Source: Phoronis ovalis (Eukaryota > Phoronida > Phoronidae). From it: a stretch of DNA of 16,878 nt. This document shows, piece after piece, positions 1 through 10,134 of this stretch. The translations under genes and the position numbers were made by a program. Under the pieces are notes generated by a model that was given only the letters and a program-made list of their open reading frames with translations, did no database searches and was not told the DNA's origin. The stretch's first letter is position 1. Every line of letters starts with the position of its first letter. The stretch covers positions 1 to 16,878 of the forward strand of contig JAOXYB010022515.1 in the NCBI GenBank assembly GCA_028565635.1. Reading direction: 5' to 3'.

Positions 1-21
1 TGCTGGAACAGTTATTATTAG
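1..21 (-). CDS. VPS39: possible start of VPS39 exon 20, cut by the window edge
   Basis: After a 153-base intron a pyrimidine-rich acceptor (ccctttttttag) precedes seven in-phase codons, LIITVPA. Human VPS39 also reaches Pro-Ala seven residues after the same Thr-(Thr/Ala)-Lys point. The stretch is too short for certainty. Confidence 0.45.
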
Positions 22-3000
22 CTAAAAAAGGGAATTTCTTTAATATAAACAATATTGAAAATTATCACGTGAAAGACGATACCAATGCTGTATATCCTAT
101 AGATAGGATAAACAGCAAAAATAGATTTAAATCCGAAGAAACTCAAAATTACATTTATCAGACAGATGATTTACCTTTGCTGTGTCAATTTTGGTAGCAT
201 GCTGCTCTAAAATTTTTAATGCATCAGCAACATTAGCAGTATTTGAGATGGATTCTATATCAGATGACCTAGCATGGTCAAAATCAGGTGGATGAAGATA
301 CATTTTTAGTAAATATAAATACACATCACAACTACCCTCCTTGTTTTTGGCATAGTTCATCGCACAGTATCTGAAAATATTAATAAATTCTTTAAATTTC
401 AATGAAAACAGAAGTATAACCTGGATTATGGCAAGACATTACAATATCTCACAAAATGGTACTAAGAGTAAATTTTGGTGACAGGTATTGCTTGCTAGCA
501 TTTTTTACGTTTTAAATTATAGTTAAATTAAAACATACATTTAATATACATTAGAAGCAAAAAAATAAACAATTCTGTAAAATATCAAAAATTTATGCTG
601 ACCTATGTTTTTAAACTTCTTTACATTGAGAACATAAAACATATATGATGTTTATAGATGACGCAGTTCAAAAAACATATATAACATTTCTATCTGTACA
701 ATCTGACTACCAGAAAAAAATTATTTACTTACTCTTCAGCCATTTTGTGGTCATGCAATGTATGAATATATATAGACAAAGCTTCTTCATGACGACCTAA
801 TCGCCCAAATAATAAGGCACGTTCTTCAAAAAATCCTAAAACAAATCGTATGAAATTAATATTAATGGTATTAAAAATACTAATCACACCTATTACAAAA
901 TCTATTTTCACAATAAACTGACAACATTATATCTAAACATATTCAAAGAAAATGAACATTTTCAGTTCTATATAAATGTCATCTAATGTCATGGTTACCA
1001 CAGTTTCCATACAGAAACAAAGACTATTTTGAATACTTCACTATTTGCTTGCGTTATTGCACAAGTTATAATGTGCGTAAAATTGGATTGTTGATAAAAA
1101 TATGCTCACCATCAAAAGGAAAATATGTCAGCAGTCTTTCAGGTTGATAATGCTTAGAAATCTTTAAAAACTTGATCATTTTTTGTCGAATTTCACCTAA
1201 TTGGCCACCTTCATGACCAGCCCGAGGTGGGGCCTGTCCTTCTGGCAAAGTCTGAAGATATTGTGTCATCAGAGATTGTGCTTTATCTCTATAGAGATTG
1301 ATGAGTCTATTATGGAAGGCCGGAGTTTCATCATGACAATCCCAAATGATATGGTCCTATGAATATCAGAATAAGTGAAATAATGTATAAGTACAGTTTT
1401 CTTCTGCTGGCCTCATCCAATGGAAAATTGATTGTCCCATCAAAAGGTTAGTAGAAAATTTGCTTAATGTTTTTTTTCATCTTGATTTCTTAAATAGCAC
1501 GAACTCAATTTTTGTACTTTTAAGTTAGTTACTTTGTATGGAATACATAACAAGTAATTGTTATCAGAATATGGTCATCTGTGGTGGTATAAAATATAGT
1601 ATGCTGTTAGGCAAGGGAGTCAGTGCAATGAAATCCTAAAAATGTCACATATGTTTTCTAAGCAACATTTGAATAGAATCACAAGTATAATCTAATTCAG
1701 TTTGCAGATAAAGGATAATTAATGTAATGTGATCAGGGAAATCGTTTTTATATATCAATCTTATTTTAAAATGGTCATAGATTCTCATCTCTTTATACGA
1801 CACACTTTCATAAAAAAGGTACATTTCTGCACAAAGATGCATATAACCATTTCCTGAATATCTCACTCAAGTTTTTTTTAATTGGGTAATTTTAAAACAT
1901 TAATTCTTATATTCTTTAACATACCAGATAGTGTAGCACCAGTTCTTTAGAGGACATTTCTGGAGGCATCTCTTTTGACACTTTCTCAAGATATTCTAAT
2001 ACTTTATCTCTAGGCAAACTTTCAATTTCCGGGAGATCTTCAGTGAAAATCTAAAATTAAAAGTTGAAGCAGAATATTACCACAAGAATGAATTATGACA
2101 AATGCTTAGAATCTATTCAATTGGTCTCTTAATAACTCTGCCAAATAAAATATTGCCACATTTGTAATTTCAACTTTATTAATGGAGAACTTCACGATGT
2201 AGAGGCCACATGTAGTGTAAACTATTTCAAGCATTCAGTATTCTGTGAAGAATGGTAGTAAAAGTGACTTTTACTAACACTTCAATAAGTTTTAGCTGCA
2301 AGTAAAAATGTTACCCTTAATCCATCTTCAGGATTAGTTTTCAAAACCCAAGTGGCATATTGAAAAATCAAATCGATATACTCCACACCTGTAAAATAAG
2401 GTATAACGTTAGCTATATAATGTATGACAGTCGCGCAGATCAGAAGTCTGTTTAAGTTGATTGACAATGTATCACATACCATATAGTTAATTAGCATAAA
2501 AGTTTTAAAACATATATCAATAAAGTCGGAACACAAGTCCTGTAAAAACTTTCTTATATCACATTGCGGCAATCATTTACTTGTGACGAAACCTTCAAAT
2601 AAAATAAAGCTGATCTTTTAATCAAGTTTCCAGAAAACCTTATGAAACATACTGCTGAACAATTAATGATAAAGGAACAAAAAATTATTAACCTAAATGT
2701 TGAAGATACAGCACAGTTCTCTCATGTCCTTTCATGGATGAGCTTGGTTTTTGAGACTGTCGCAGTAATAAATCCAATGCTAGAAGAATAATATTAAACA
2801 TGCATATATGTGTATGTAATTGGTGCACTCGAAAATATCATTTACATGACTGTAGGTCTGTCACAAAGGACACACAGCATAGATGCAAAGGCTAAAAATA
2901 TTTTTGGAAGTATTTTAATACAGATTGAGAATACGAATGGTTTTTAGCACGGTCAATTGGTGGTTCATAATTCCATTTTGCCAAAAAATATGGGCCAAAT

Positions 3001-6000
3001 GTAAAAGTACGACATTTTATAAATAAAATTGTATTCATTCTCTTGCAAACTATAAAACTTGACAAACATGACCTTTTAAGGCTAATTTATATAAACTCTT
3101 TAAATATGGAAATTTTAAATGAAACTTTTTTAGTATATAAGTGCAGTGTGGCTGTTTGAAGAAAAATTATACTTTCAGATGCTTGCCTGAATGCTATGCT
3201 AGCCCTCAAATCTCACATATTCTAACAATATCCCCTGGTGGATGAGACTTGAAACTCTGACTTTTTAAAATCCTCGCATATTATCTTGTGAAAGTGCAAT
3301 GAGTCCATAAACTTTCAATAAAATGCATTGTTCAACTGATTAAAGTAATAGGGACAATAGCCACCAAGTGACTGGTATCCACAAGTACCTCTTTTATGTA
3401 ATCCCTTTTTCTCAAATAAAATAATGAGTTCATTATATTTTCCATATTTCTTTAACACTCTTTCACTTTCTTCAATGTGACAAGAATTGTCCTTCAGTCT
3501 AAGCAACGAGGCAACCAAGGCATCATTCGTCTAAAATAGAAAGATGCAATTACAAAAGTTAAGTGCTCCTAAACAGTTTGTCAAATGCTAAATGTGTCTT
3601 GGTATAAAGTTAAATCTATTTGAAATTTAGAAAATGTTAAATTATATGTTCTAAAATAGAAAAGCAGACAATTGAGTAGATGAAGTAGTTGGCTTCATTT
3701 TTTTACAGCTGCTGCAGTGTAAAAATAATTCTTTTATTTCAAAGTTTAACATTAGTTGTTCTACATGTTACTGTACAGAAGAACATTATTGTGTCAATGT
3801 ATTTTTACCTGTAAATAACATTTAAGCAAAGTTGTGTCTATGATCTGATGCAGCTGTTTCTTAGATTTAATAGTTGCACTGCCTTCAACAATGGCCGACG
3901 ATACCATATCAGTTGTCATATCTTTAAGTAATTCATTACGTTTCTAGAATTATAAAATATGAAGTGAAAGGAAGAAAAAGTATATTCATTAAAAAAATTA
4001 AATCTGAGCAATATGTGAAAATGCTTTTGCATGTTATATATGTCATAAATCAAATACCAAATAACAAAACAATCATAAATTTATAACAGCAATTTGTCAG
4101 CTCTGAAATCTTTCTGTTACAATTGTTACGGCATTATTACATATCACACTCAATACAGTTCCTAGAAATGATATCACCATACTTGACAAATCTAGCTTAC
4201 ATACAACATATCTGAAGAGTGATAAATGTTGCGTTAATGTAATTTTTACACGGGACTTGGTATGACTGTATACATGGCAATACCTGGGTTAGGTATTCCA
4301 ACAATGCTAACAATCCTTTTTCGAGTTCTCCACCTTCTAATTCAGGTGGTTTGTCTGGATATTCCAATTTTTCTCGGAATTCAGTAGGCAGGAGTCCTGG
4401 GAAGAGGCCTATGACTTGAGCAGGATCTGAATATAGAATACAAACTACAGTAATACAAACTCAAGCCTAAAACACTTAAATGGTCAGTACTGTAGATCTG
4501 AAAACATTATAAATAAACAAGTTCTTACAACTAATACTGTGGTATTGGCGCAAAGTGTCATATAAAGGGTAATTCATGAACTTCAAGTTAATTTGAAAAT
4601 ATACTTTCTCAACACAATGATACACTAATTGCTTGTAAAATTAAAACAAATTATCAGTAAGTTGCAAGTTTAGCAATTTATAGTACCTGTCCCCAATTTT
4701 GCAAATATTTGTACTGATTCTTCAAATCTGTGTTGTTGAAATAATTCAAATGCATAGAGGTTCTGTATTCTTTGAAGACGAGTTTCCTTCTCGGACTCGG
4801 GCTCATCAGTCATTTTCTGTAACATAAAGTCACAAATGTATTCTGGAAGCAGCAGTAAAATAGAGGCATATTAGAAAATCAGTTTGGCAATTTGTGATGA
4901 GACCATTTAATATTAATTAGTACTAATCATGGTCCTACAGATAATTAATTCATTAAAGATGAAACTATGCCTTAGATACATTTTATAAATCCACACATGT
5001 AGAACCAAGACTTTCAATGAACTATGAACATACTTGTATCATATACTCAAAAGTAAACATAGAAACATAAAGCAATAAAACTGTGTTAATAAAAATTTCA
5101 TAACTAGTTAGGATACTAATAGTAATATAATTTATGCAGTCATTAATAACTAAAGCAAAGTAAGCTGCTTGCTTGTATTATACCGTTTTTGGGACTACAA
5201 ACTGTTCCTGCAAAATGTATTACTCAAAGTAAAATGTATGCAAAACTGATAGCACATAGGTGTGCATAACATATATAGTTGTGTGCACAGGCATTTTGCA
5301 ACCTTCCTGGCTTGGCTAAATAGTATGTGAATAGAAATAACACTAAACAGCTTTATTGACTTGCCACAAGAATGTACACATATCATCCAAATCCATCAGG
5401 TCAAAATAATACCATGACAAAGACAAGCAGCTATAACTTACTGCTAAAAGTAATGCCAGCTCAAATTCTTTACTCTGGAGCAGTTGTCGTATCTGTGTTG
5501 TTATGGGCATGCTGACTAATCTCCAAACATGATTAGCTGATGCGACATATACATGTCCACTATGAAATAATAGTTTAAAGTATCGATTTATTGTAATTTA
5601 TGGTAAATACATACTTTTACAGTTGTAGCTATAATTTCTTAAAGGAATATCTGATTCATATATAAATCATGGGTAACTGCTGTAAAATCATAATTATAGA
5701 AATATCACTTTAAGTATGTAACAGGAGAACTGCCCTGACAAGGAAAAATTTTAATGTCACATTTTCTACAGGTCCTCATTTCTTTGATAAGTACACCAAA
5801 TTATCACAAATTAGAACTGCCACAATACAAGTAATAATAAAATTAAATTTCAACAAGACAATTTTTGCCCACCTTCCTTGACAAAGAATTTGTGGTTTTG
5901 GTAACTCTATACTTTGAATTAGAGTTCGTGGTTCTATTGTTCTGATTTCTACATACTTTGGTAATACTGCTATAAGGTATGGTGGTTGATGCTCTAGAAA

Positions 6001-9000
6001 AAATATAATGAAAGATGGTTAACTGAGTGACTTACGGTAAGTTTCAATGGTGTTAAAATTACCATTTCAATATTTCCATGACTAATATTGGCTTTTCTCA
6101 TTAGCTAAGCAATTACTGCACATTAAGGAATTTAATACAGAACAAATATACAAAGTAGTGGGTTGCAACATGCTTAAACGAATGAGGCAATCAGATGCAA
6201 ACAAATTTGGTAGCAGGATAAGAATGGAAACACAAGTAAACAGAGCTGTTGAAATCCAGTTGGTATCTCATTGCATGCTGATATAATGTCACAGACCACT
6301 CCTGGGGCGGTAATCTCTGTATATTACCTACAGGGACTTGCCGCCCAGAATAGTTCCAATTTCCTCCTTCCTGCTATAACTGTGAATATTTTTTTTATGT
6401 TTTGGGTATTAAACATAATATAGAGTAACAAAAATAGAAAAATTGATTCTATTTACCCATCACAACTGGAATGTCTGACCAAACCAAAGCATGTTTTTGT
6501 GTAGGATTTCCTTCATGATTTATAAATATTGAGCTGTGGTCCCGTCCAAGCGCTAACCAGTCGTTTGCAAGGCGGGTAACTAAAGGCTCTAACTGGCGGC
6601 CTGTGGGGAATAATTCTTTAGATGTTCCCGAATCCACCTACGAAAGGTACATAAATTTAAACTATGGTAAGATTTTCTTCAACAAAAAAAGTTAGAGCAA
6701 CTCTTGTTTCAAAAAGTACATAATACATCCTTAAAAAAAAGGATACCTATACCTGAATTTAAATAACTCAAAATAATGTATAGCAAAAATTTGTAAGTGT
6801 GATTTAGCACTTTACCTTTATTAGAAAGTAATCTCTTTTAAATCCAATACATAATGAGTCCTTACACCAAGCCATAGACCTAGGTAAATCTGGCACACCC
6901 AACTCAGTCTGAAGTAACAAGCAGGTGAATATATGATTATGAAACACACTGTATATTACTAAAGACAACTAACAATATGTGAACTCTTCTATTCCTAGTA
7001 AGTTACAAGCACAAACTGAAGCATAAACAGATGAAAGTTAAACCTCTTTTAAATAATATGGGAGTATACAACACTTATCAGAATACAAATGCAAATAGCA
7101 CTTAACTGGGAGTAACTTTTTTTAAATTTATTTCATGTTATGCAACTCCATATATGGTTTACCACAGGTTTCTGTTCAAAGGATGATTTCTATTGCATAA
7201 ATATCTAAATAAAACTAGTGAAAAGTGATCCATTTCAACGATGGACAAACCAGAAGAACTGAAGTCCTTTTTAAATTACAGTTACATATGACGACATTTG
7301 AATTTAAGACTTGTGTCATAACATTGCACAGATTAAAACATGAAATGGGTTTTTTTTTCACAATGGCAGCCCCCATGGGTTTAATTTGAGATGTTGGCTG
7401 TTGGATTTTGTCATAATTTTTACCATGATTTTTTTATCTGGTAGTATTCTTTGAATTGGAGACAAACAAAGGATCATGTAATATTCAAGGAGTTAATTTA
7501 TACATACAAGCGGGTCTAATATGATTACCAGATTTACCTCTTCAAATGTGTCCATGTTTATCTTCCTTTAGTCTCATAATTTTCAGAAATATTACAGATA
7601 ATTATTGAAGAGTTTGCTACTGACACTACTATGTTACCTGCAGTTCATGAAACTCTGTGTTCTTCCAGTAGAATAACTGAAGTTTCCTTTTAACTGCTAC
7701 ACACATTCTAAGGGCATACTGACCTTGGCCAGCAATATTTTCTAGTTTCTGAAGAAAAAAAACAGTTATTGTAGTTAAAAATGTTAATCCAACTAGTATT
7801 TGAAAGAGAACAATCACAATACATAGGCAAGAACCAGTATTTTTTTCCAAATGAGTATAGTGAAACTATGACTACTCCAAAGTAAAAAATTATTATATTA
7901 TAAACAATGAAAACAACACAGTCCATCTAAATTAATAATTGGTCTGTAAATAGAACAGGTTTCTGGGTCTTAATTTAACAGAATCAGTAGCCAACAAAAC
8001 TGATGAAAAGAATCCTTTGAACATATAATACAAGTGGGGTAATTAATAAATTTGCAATGATTGCTTTTTACATTTTAAACCCCACCTTTAACTGCTACAC
8101 TGAAATTGCACAGTCTTGTATTTTTTAAACAGGTACATACCTGAACATCAATGGAAAAAAGTGTTGCTCCTTTCGTCTTTTGAAGAGTGGTTATAGGTGA
8201 TATCGTTTTTAAATCATGCACACTGATTACATTATCCGATAAACTTATCAAAATTTCAAACTCTGGTATTGCAGCCAACTACAAGAAATATTCAAAACTG
8301 AGATGTTATTATATTACCAATACTTTAGTGTATGGACATAAAGAGGCATTTTAAATAATAACATTTCTTCTCAAAATTGAAGTAGTTTATCTATACAGTG
8401 TATGATTTACATACCTGAGTAATTGGTTTCTTGGAAAATGATTTATGTGATCTTTCTAATGAGACATCATATTTGTTGTCACCTACAATATGAAAGTTCC
8501 CATTTTGTCACTCATAGCCTATATTCTGTTATGATGACACTGTAGCATGAGCAGATTTACAAACATTCTTGCAGAACAGATAAAAAGATGGAAAGATAAA
8601 AAGATAATGTATAGTAATTAGAATTCATTAGAAGCTAAAAGAAAGTTATAACCCATTTCAGGACCTTCATTGGTAGCACTTTTGGGTCCCTATGAGCTAA
8701 GTCTCATACAGTAGAAAAATATCATCTGATGTACTCAATTGAGGACCATTGCTTGAAAAACTAACATGCTCAGAAAAGATTAGAATACAGAAATTACAGG
8801 AATTATATTGCATACATATTTGCCACAAAAGGTTACTGTGCCCAAGAGCATCCATCATTTTTTGAATACTTTCAAAGCTTAAATATTTTTTCTATTTAAG
8901 TTATTCCATTTATTAATGAGAGATATAGCCATTATAAATATCCAACACTGTCATGACAGATATACTCAAGGCTTGAGTATTCCCCTGGCACCATGATTCC

Positions 9001-10134
9001 ACTTACCTAACTTTGATGGTCTCACCATATAAAGTAAGAGGTGTCCTGGTTTTGTACCAACAAGTAATACATCATCTGAAATGCAGACATTTTATTCTTA
9101 CATATGTTGAGAGTGCAAGCTAGTATTATCAATTAAATAAAATAATACAGAAAACAGCCATACAAGAAAAGCGATGGATGTTACTCACATATTTATCTAT
9201 TATTGTTTTAGTAGCTCTTTTTTAAAAATAGTACATATAATCATGTGTGTAATTATGATCATAGGAACAATACTACTAGTTTCTACAAGTATGTGTACAG
9301 TCATAGTTTTAGAGTACACGATACTTTATGATTAGCACCCAAGAATTTCTTCTAGAGATAACGTGAAAGTCTCAGAGTTCTCTACCCTTTCTTAGACTGA
9401 CATACCTTGTCCCAATATCTGATATATTGGTCCTAATTCTTTCCCAGTCAAAATCTATTATCTTTCAAAATTAATAAAATAATTCACCCATACGATAAAA
9501 AGTTCATTGAAGCAATACTCTGATGGTTTTGTATGTTATTATCAAGTGAAAAATGTATAAATCTTTCTTGTATCACATCATTCATGAAATTTTAACTCAC
9601 TAAATAAGAACCGTGCGTATTAATGTTTCTACATGATTCATTACTGATTTTTTACTATCTGATTTGTACTTTCTTCACTTGATAATAAGCCGGGATAATA
9701 ACCAACTAAGACCACTGGAGTATTGCTGTATGAACATTTTCATCGTACAGGTAAGTTATTAAAACTAAGATGTGTCCTTTCATTACTATATTATTCATTA
9801 AAACATATACAAGTACAACACCCTGTTAGTGTTATTGTTAACGCTTTGGCCTTCGCCAATAGTTATGAAATAGGTGCATGAGGGCGTATATGTGAGGCCC
9901 AAGATCAAATGTTCGTTACTTCTGACTCTCAACATGTCCAAAAGGGACCTTATCCTATTGCTGTTCACCATCTGTACTAATTTTAAAATAAAAATACGGA
10001 AGTTCGGATACATTTGAAATTGGTATTATTTATTTAATAATAAATAATAAGGGTGACTTACCATAACAAGTAATTGATTCTATTAGTAATGGAAGCTTTT
10101 GGAGCAGAGGCACTGCTTCATAAGCGTCGTGCAT
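1..10134 (-). CDS. VPS39: VPS39/Vam6 homologue, HOPS complex subunit; 19-20 exons, C-terminus off the left edge
   Basis: VPS39 is a subunit of the HOPS tether, which drives late endosome and autophagosome fusion with lysosomes and engages Rab7 (family knowledge). Spliced exons: 10134-10062, 9075-9007, 8482-8415, 8278-8141, 7748-7638, 6908-6816, 6637-6457, 5993-5873, 5559-5442, 4816-4687, 4426-4284, 3943-3809, 3530-3389, 2779-2693, 2388-2315, 2050-1925, 1356-1110, 835-733, 370-175, perhaps 21-1. The first 19 total 2355 nt, 785 residues, without a stop. Layout: N-terminal CNH beta-propeller (about residues 15-280), linker, Vps39_1 region (about 440-550), then clathrin-type helical repeats to the window edge. 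Diagnostic segments are LLVGTKPGHLLLY, KELFPTGRQLEPLV, IKSKKQLHQIIDTTLLKCYL and HIEESERVLKK. Human VPS39 has about 875-886 residues, so some 90 C-terminal residues, including the Vps39_2 zinc-binding region, are missing only because the window ends. The human splice insert after LLLYRIRKD is absent. A loop near residues 580-600 is about nine residues longer than in human (compared from memory). The remaining introns over 300 bases (4, 8, 9, 11, 13, 14, 16, 18) hold nothing I recognise. Confidence 0.97.
175..370 (-). CDS. VPS39: VPS39 coding exon 19 (residues 720-785)
   Basis: It encodes EYCAMNYAKNKEGSCDVYLY then LLKMYLHPP and ALKILEQHATKIDTAK. Cys and Tyr near its start match human EYCHKHYDRNKDGNKDVYLSLL. 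The acceptor is attttcag and the donor GTAAAT; 66 codons. Confidence 0.96.
733..835 (-). CDS. VPS39: VPS39 coding exon 18 (residues 686-719)
   Basis: It encodes GFFEERALLFGRLGRHEEAL and then the TLHDHKMAE helix, matching human LLEERALLLGRMGKHEQAL. The acceptor is ttttag and the donor GTAAGT; it ends in phase 2. Confidence 0.97.
1110..1356 (-). CDS. VPS39: VPS39 coding exon 17 (residues 604-685)
   Basis: The longest coding exon, 82 codons. It encodes DHIIWDCHDE, FHNRLINLYRDKAQSLM, GQLGEIRQKMIKFLKIS and ERLLTYFPFD, all clathrin-type helical repeat sequence matched in human VPS39. The acceptor is ttcatag and the donor GTGAGC. Confidence 0.97.
1925..2050 (-). CDS. VPS39: VPS39 coding exon 16 (residues 562-603)
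   Basis: It encodes IFTEDLPEIESLPRDKVLEY and continues through a lysine- and methionine-rich loop (KVSKEMPPEMSSKEL) to LVLHYL. The loop is about nine residues longer than in human VPS39 as I recall it. The acceptor is ttttag and the donor GTATGT. Confidence 0.95.
2256..2276. repeat. perfect palindrome in VPS39 intron 15
   Basis: The arms TAGTAAAAGT (2256-2265) and ACTTTTACTA (2267-2276) are perfect inverted copies around one G, 38 bases downstream of the exon 15 donor. Confidence 0.8.
2315..2388 (-). CDS. VPS39: VPS39 coding exon 15 (residues 537-561)
   Basis: It encodes GVEYIDLIFQYATWVLKTNP then EDGLR, equivalent to human LHLIFSYSVWVLRDFPEDGLK. The acceptor is tttacag. The donor is placed at GTAACA after AGG so that it joins exon 16 in phase 0. 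Confidence 0.95.
2693..2779 (-). CDS. VPS39: VPS39 coding exon 14 (residues 508-536)
   Basis: It encodes ALDLLLRQSQKPSSSMKGHE then RTVLYLQHL, matching human KGHERTVQYLQHL. The acceptor is cttctag and the donor GTTAAT; phase 1 in and out. Confidence 0.96.
3389..3530 (-). CDS. VPS39: VPS39 coding exon 13 (residues 461-507)
   Basis: It encodes TNDALVASLLRLKDNSCHIE then ESERVLKK and ELIILFEKKGLHKR. Reading on past the donor (GTACTT, 3388) gives unrelated residues before a stop, which confirms the splice. It ends in phase 1. Confidence 0.97.
3809..3943 (-). CDS. VPS39: VPS39 coding exon 12 (residues 416-460)
   Basis: It encodes KRNELLKDM and then IKSKKQLHQIIDTTLLKCYL, the highly conserved start of the Vps39_1 region. 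The acceptor is ttctag and the donor GTAAAA; 45 codons, phase 0. Confidence 0.97.
4284..4426 (-). CDS. VPS39: VPS39 coding exon 11 (residues 368-415)
   Basis: It encodes DPAQVIGLFPGLLPTEFREK and ends ALLEYLTQ, matching human DPTHVMGLYPDLLPTDYRKQ and ALIDYLTQ. The acceptor is attcag and the donor GTATTG; it ends in phase 0. Confidence 0.96.
4687..4816 (-). CDS. VPS39: VPS39 coding exon 10 (residues 325-367)
   Basis: It starts with an acidic, charged stretch (KMTDEPESEKETR) and continues IQNLYAFELF...FEESVQIFAKLGT, matching the human NLYAFNLF...FDESMQVFAKLGT helices. The acceptor is gttacag and the donor GTACTA. Confidence 0.96.
5442..5559 (-). CDS. VPS39: VPS39 coding exon 9 (residues 285-324)
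   Basis: It encodes HVYVASANHVWRLVSMPITT then QIRQLLQSKEFELALLLA, the junction between propeller and helical solenoid. The acceptor is ttcatag and the donor GTAAGT; it ends in phase 0. Confidence 0.96.
5873..5993 (-). CDS. VPS39: VPS39 coding exon 8 (residues 245-284)
   Basis: It encodes EHQPPYLIAVLPKYVEIRTI and EPRTLIQSIEL, the last strands of the CNH propeller. The acceptor is tttctag. The donor GTGGGC is a weak match to consensus, but the 40 codons plus two bases join exon 9 exactly in frame. Confidence 0.95.
6296..6355. repeat. GC-rich nested inverted repeat in VPS39 intron 7
   Basis: In a very AT-rich intron (5994-6456), CTGGGGCGG at 6302 pairs imperfectly with CCGCCCAG near 6341. GGTAAT/ATTACC (6309-6314, 6323-6328) and CTGTA/TACAG (6317-6321, 6329-6333) also lie inside. 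The composition suggests a fragment of an inserted short element rather than intron background. I do not recognise the family. Confidence 0.4.
6457..6637 (-). CDS. VPS39: VPS39 coding exon 7 (residues 185-244)
   Basis: It encodes KELFPTGRQLEPLVTRLAND and ends WSDIPVVM, matching human KELFPTGKQLEPLV and WTDIPVAM. The acceptor is ttcgtag and the donor GTAAAT; it ends in phase 1. Confidence 0.97.
6816..6908 (-). CDS. VPS39: VPS39 coding exon 6 (residues 154-184)
   Basis: It encodes VPDLPRSMAWCKDSLCIGFK then RDYFLIK, a conserved CNH signature. The acceptor is cttcag and the donor GTAAAG; 31 codons, phase 0. Confidence 0.96.
6909..7637 (-). other. VPS39 intron 5 (729 bases), nothing recognised
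   Basis: AT-rich sequence with homopolymer runs. I see no repeat with clear ends, no RNA gene and no coding potential. Confidence 0.7.
7638..7748 (-). CDS. VPS39: VPS39 coding exon 5 (residues 117-153)
   Basis: It contains ALRMCVAVKRKLQLFYWKN and EFHELQ, nearly identical to the human LRMCVAVKKKLQLYFWKDREFHELQ segment. The acceptor is cttcag and the donor GTAACA; 37 codons, phase 0. Confidence 0.97.
8141..8278 (-). CDS. VPS39: VPS39 coding exon 4 (residues 71-116)
   Basis: It encodes LAAIPEFEILISLSDNVISV followed by HDLKTISPITT and KTKGATLFSIDVQ, typical CNH propeller strands. The acceptor is cttgtag and the donor GTATGT; phase 0 at both ends, 46 codons. Confidence 0.96.
8415..8482 (-). CDS. 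VPS39: VPS39 coding exon 3 (residues 48-70)
   Basis: It encodes GDNKYDVSLERSHKSFSKKP and ends ITQ, equivalent to the vertebrate FEVTLEKSNKNFSKKIQQ stretch. The acceptor is attgtag and the donor GTATGT. It ends in phase 0. Confidence 0.95.
8948..8980. repeat. two adjacent perfect palindromes in VPS39 intron 2
   Basis: CTGTCATGACAG (8948-8959) is a 12-base perfect palindrome. Two bases later ATACTCAAG (8962-8970) and CTTGAGTAT (8972-8980) form 9-base arms around a single G. The pair lies 26 to 58 bases downstream of the exon 2 donor. Confidence 0.8.
9007..9075 (-). CDS. VPS39: VPS39 coding exon 2 (residues 25-47)
   Basis: It encodes DDVLLVGTKPGHLLLYMVRP, the first beta-propeller blade of the CNH domain. 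The acceptor is tttcag and the donor GTAAGT; phase 1 at both ends. Confidence 0.96.
9539..9685. mobile_element. candidate MITE, Tc1/mariner-like, in VPS39 intron 1
   Basis: The ends TTATCAAGTGAA and TTCACTTGATAA are perfect inverted repeats. They continue inward with lower identity (AAATGTATAAATC against GAAAGTACAAATC), giving arms of about 25 bases around a short AT-rich core. TA dinucleotides flank both ends, as expected for Tc1/mariner target-site duplications. No transposase is present, so it would be non-autonomous. Because the flanking bases also belong to the palindrome, the target duplication is not proof. Confidence 0.55.
10025..10048. repeat. AT-rich inverted repeat next to the VPS39 exon 1 donor
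   Basis: Arms ATTATTTATT and AATAAATAAT flank TAAT, starting 13 bases into intron 1. Low complexity makes chance a fair explanation. Confidence 0.6.
10062..10134 (-). CDS. VPS39: VPS39 coding exon 1 (residues 1-24)
   Basis: It begins MHDAYEAVPLLQKLPLLIES, matching the invariant MHDA(F/Y)E start of animal VPS39, which fixes the start codon at 10134. The ATG has A at -3. The donor GTAAGT follows a split Gly/Asp codon (phase 1). Confidence 0.96.

Larger units (their letters stand above)
9076..10061 (-). other. VPS39 intron 1 (986 bases), longest intron
   Basis: It contains a near-palindrome 13 bases after the donor, a GC-richer block at about 9820-10010 with an unexplained 71-codon ORF on the minus strand, and a MITE-like inverted repeat element at 9539-9685. 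The size and insertions are typical of a first intron that has collected repeats. Confidence 0.85.

Noticed and set aside
65-72. TCACGTGA, a core CLEAR/TFEB-type E-box
   Set aside because: Lysosomal genes often carry it in promoters, but here it lies in the last visible intron, far from the VPS39 start; chance is likely.
5195-5386. Cysteine-rich 63-codon minus-strand ORF in VPS39 intron 9
   Set aside because: Lies within an intron, no signal peptide of usual form, and the cysteines come from TGT-rich AT background.
7688-8100. Shared 14-mer TTTAACTGCTACAC in exon 5 and intron 4, suggesting a partial exon duplication
   Set aside because: A single 14-base match is expected at about this frequency in 17 kb of AT-rich DNA, and flanks do not align.
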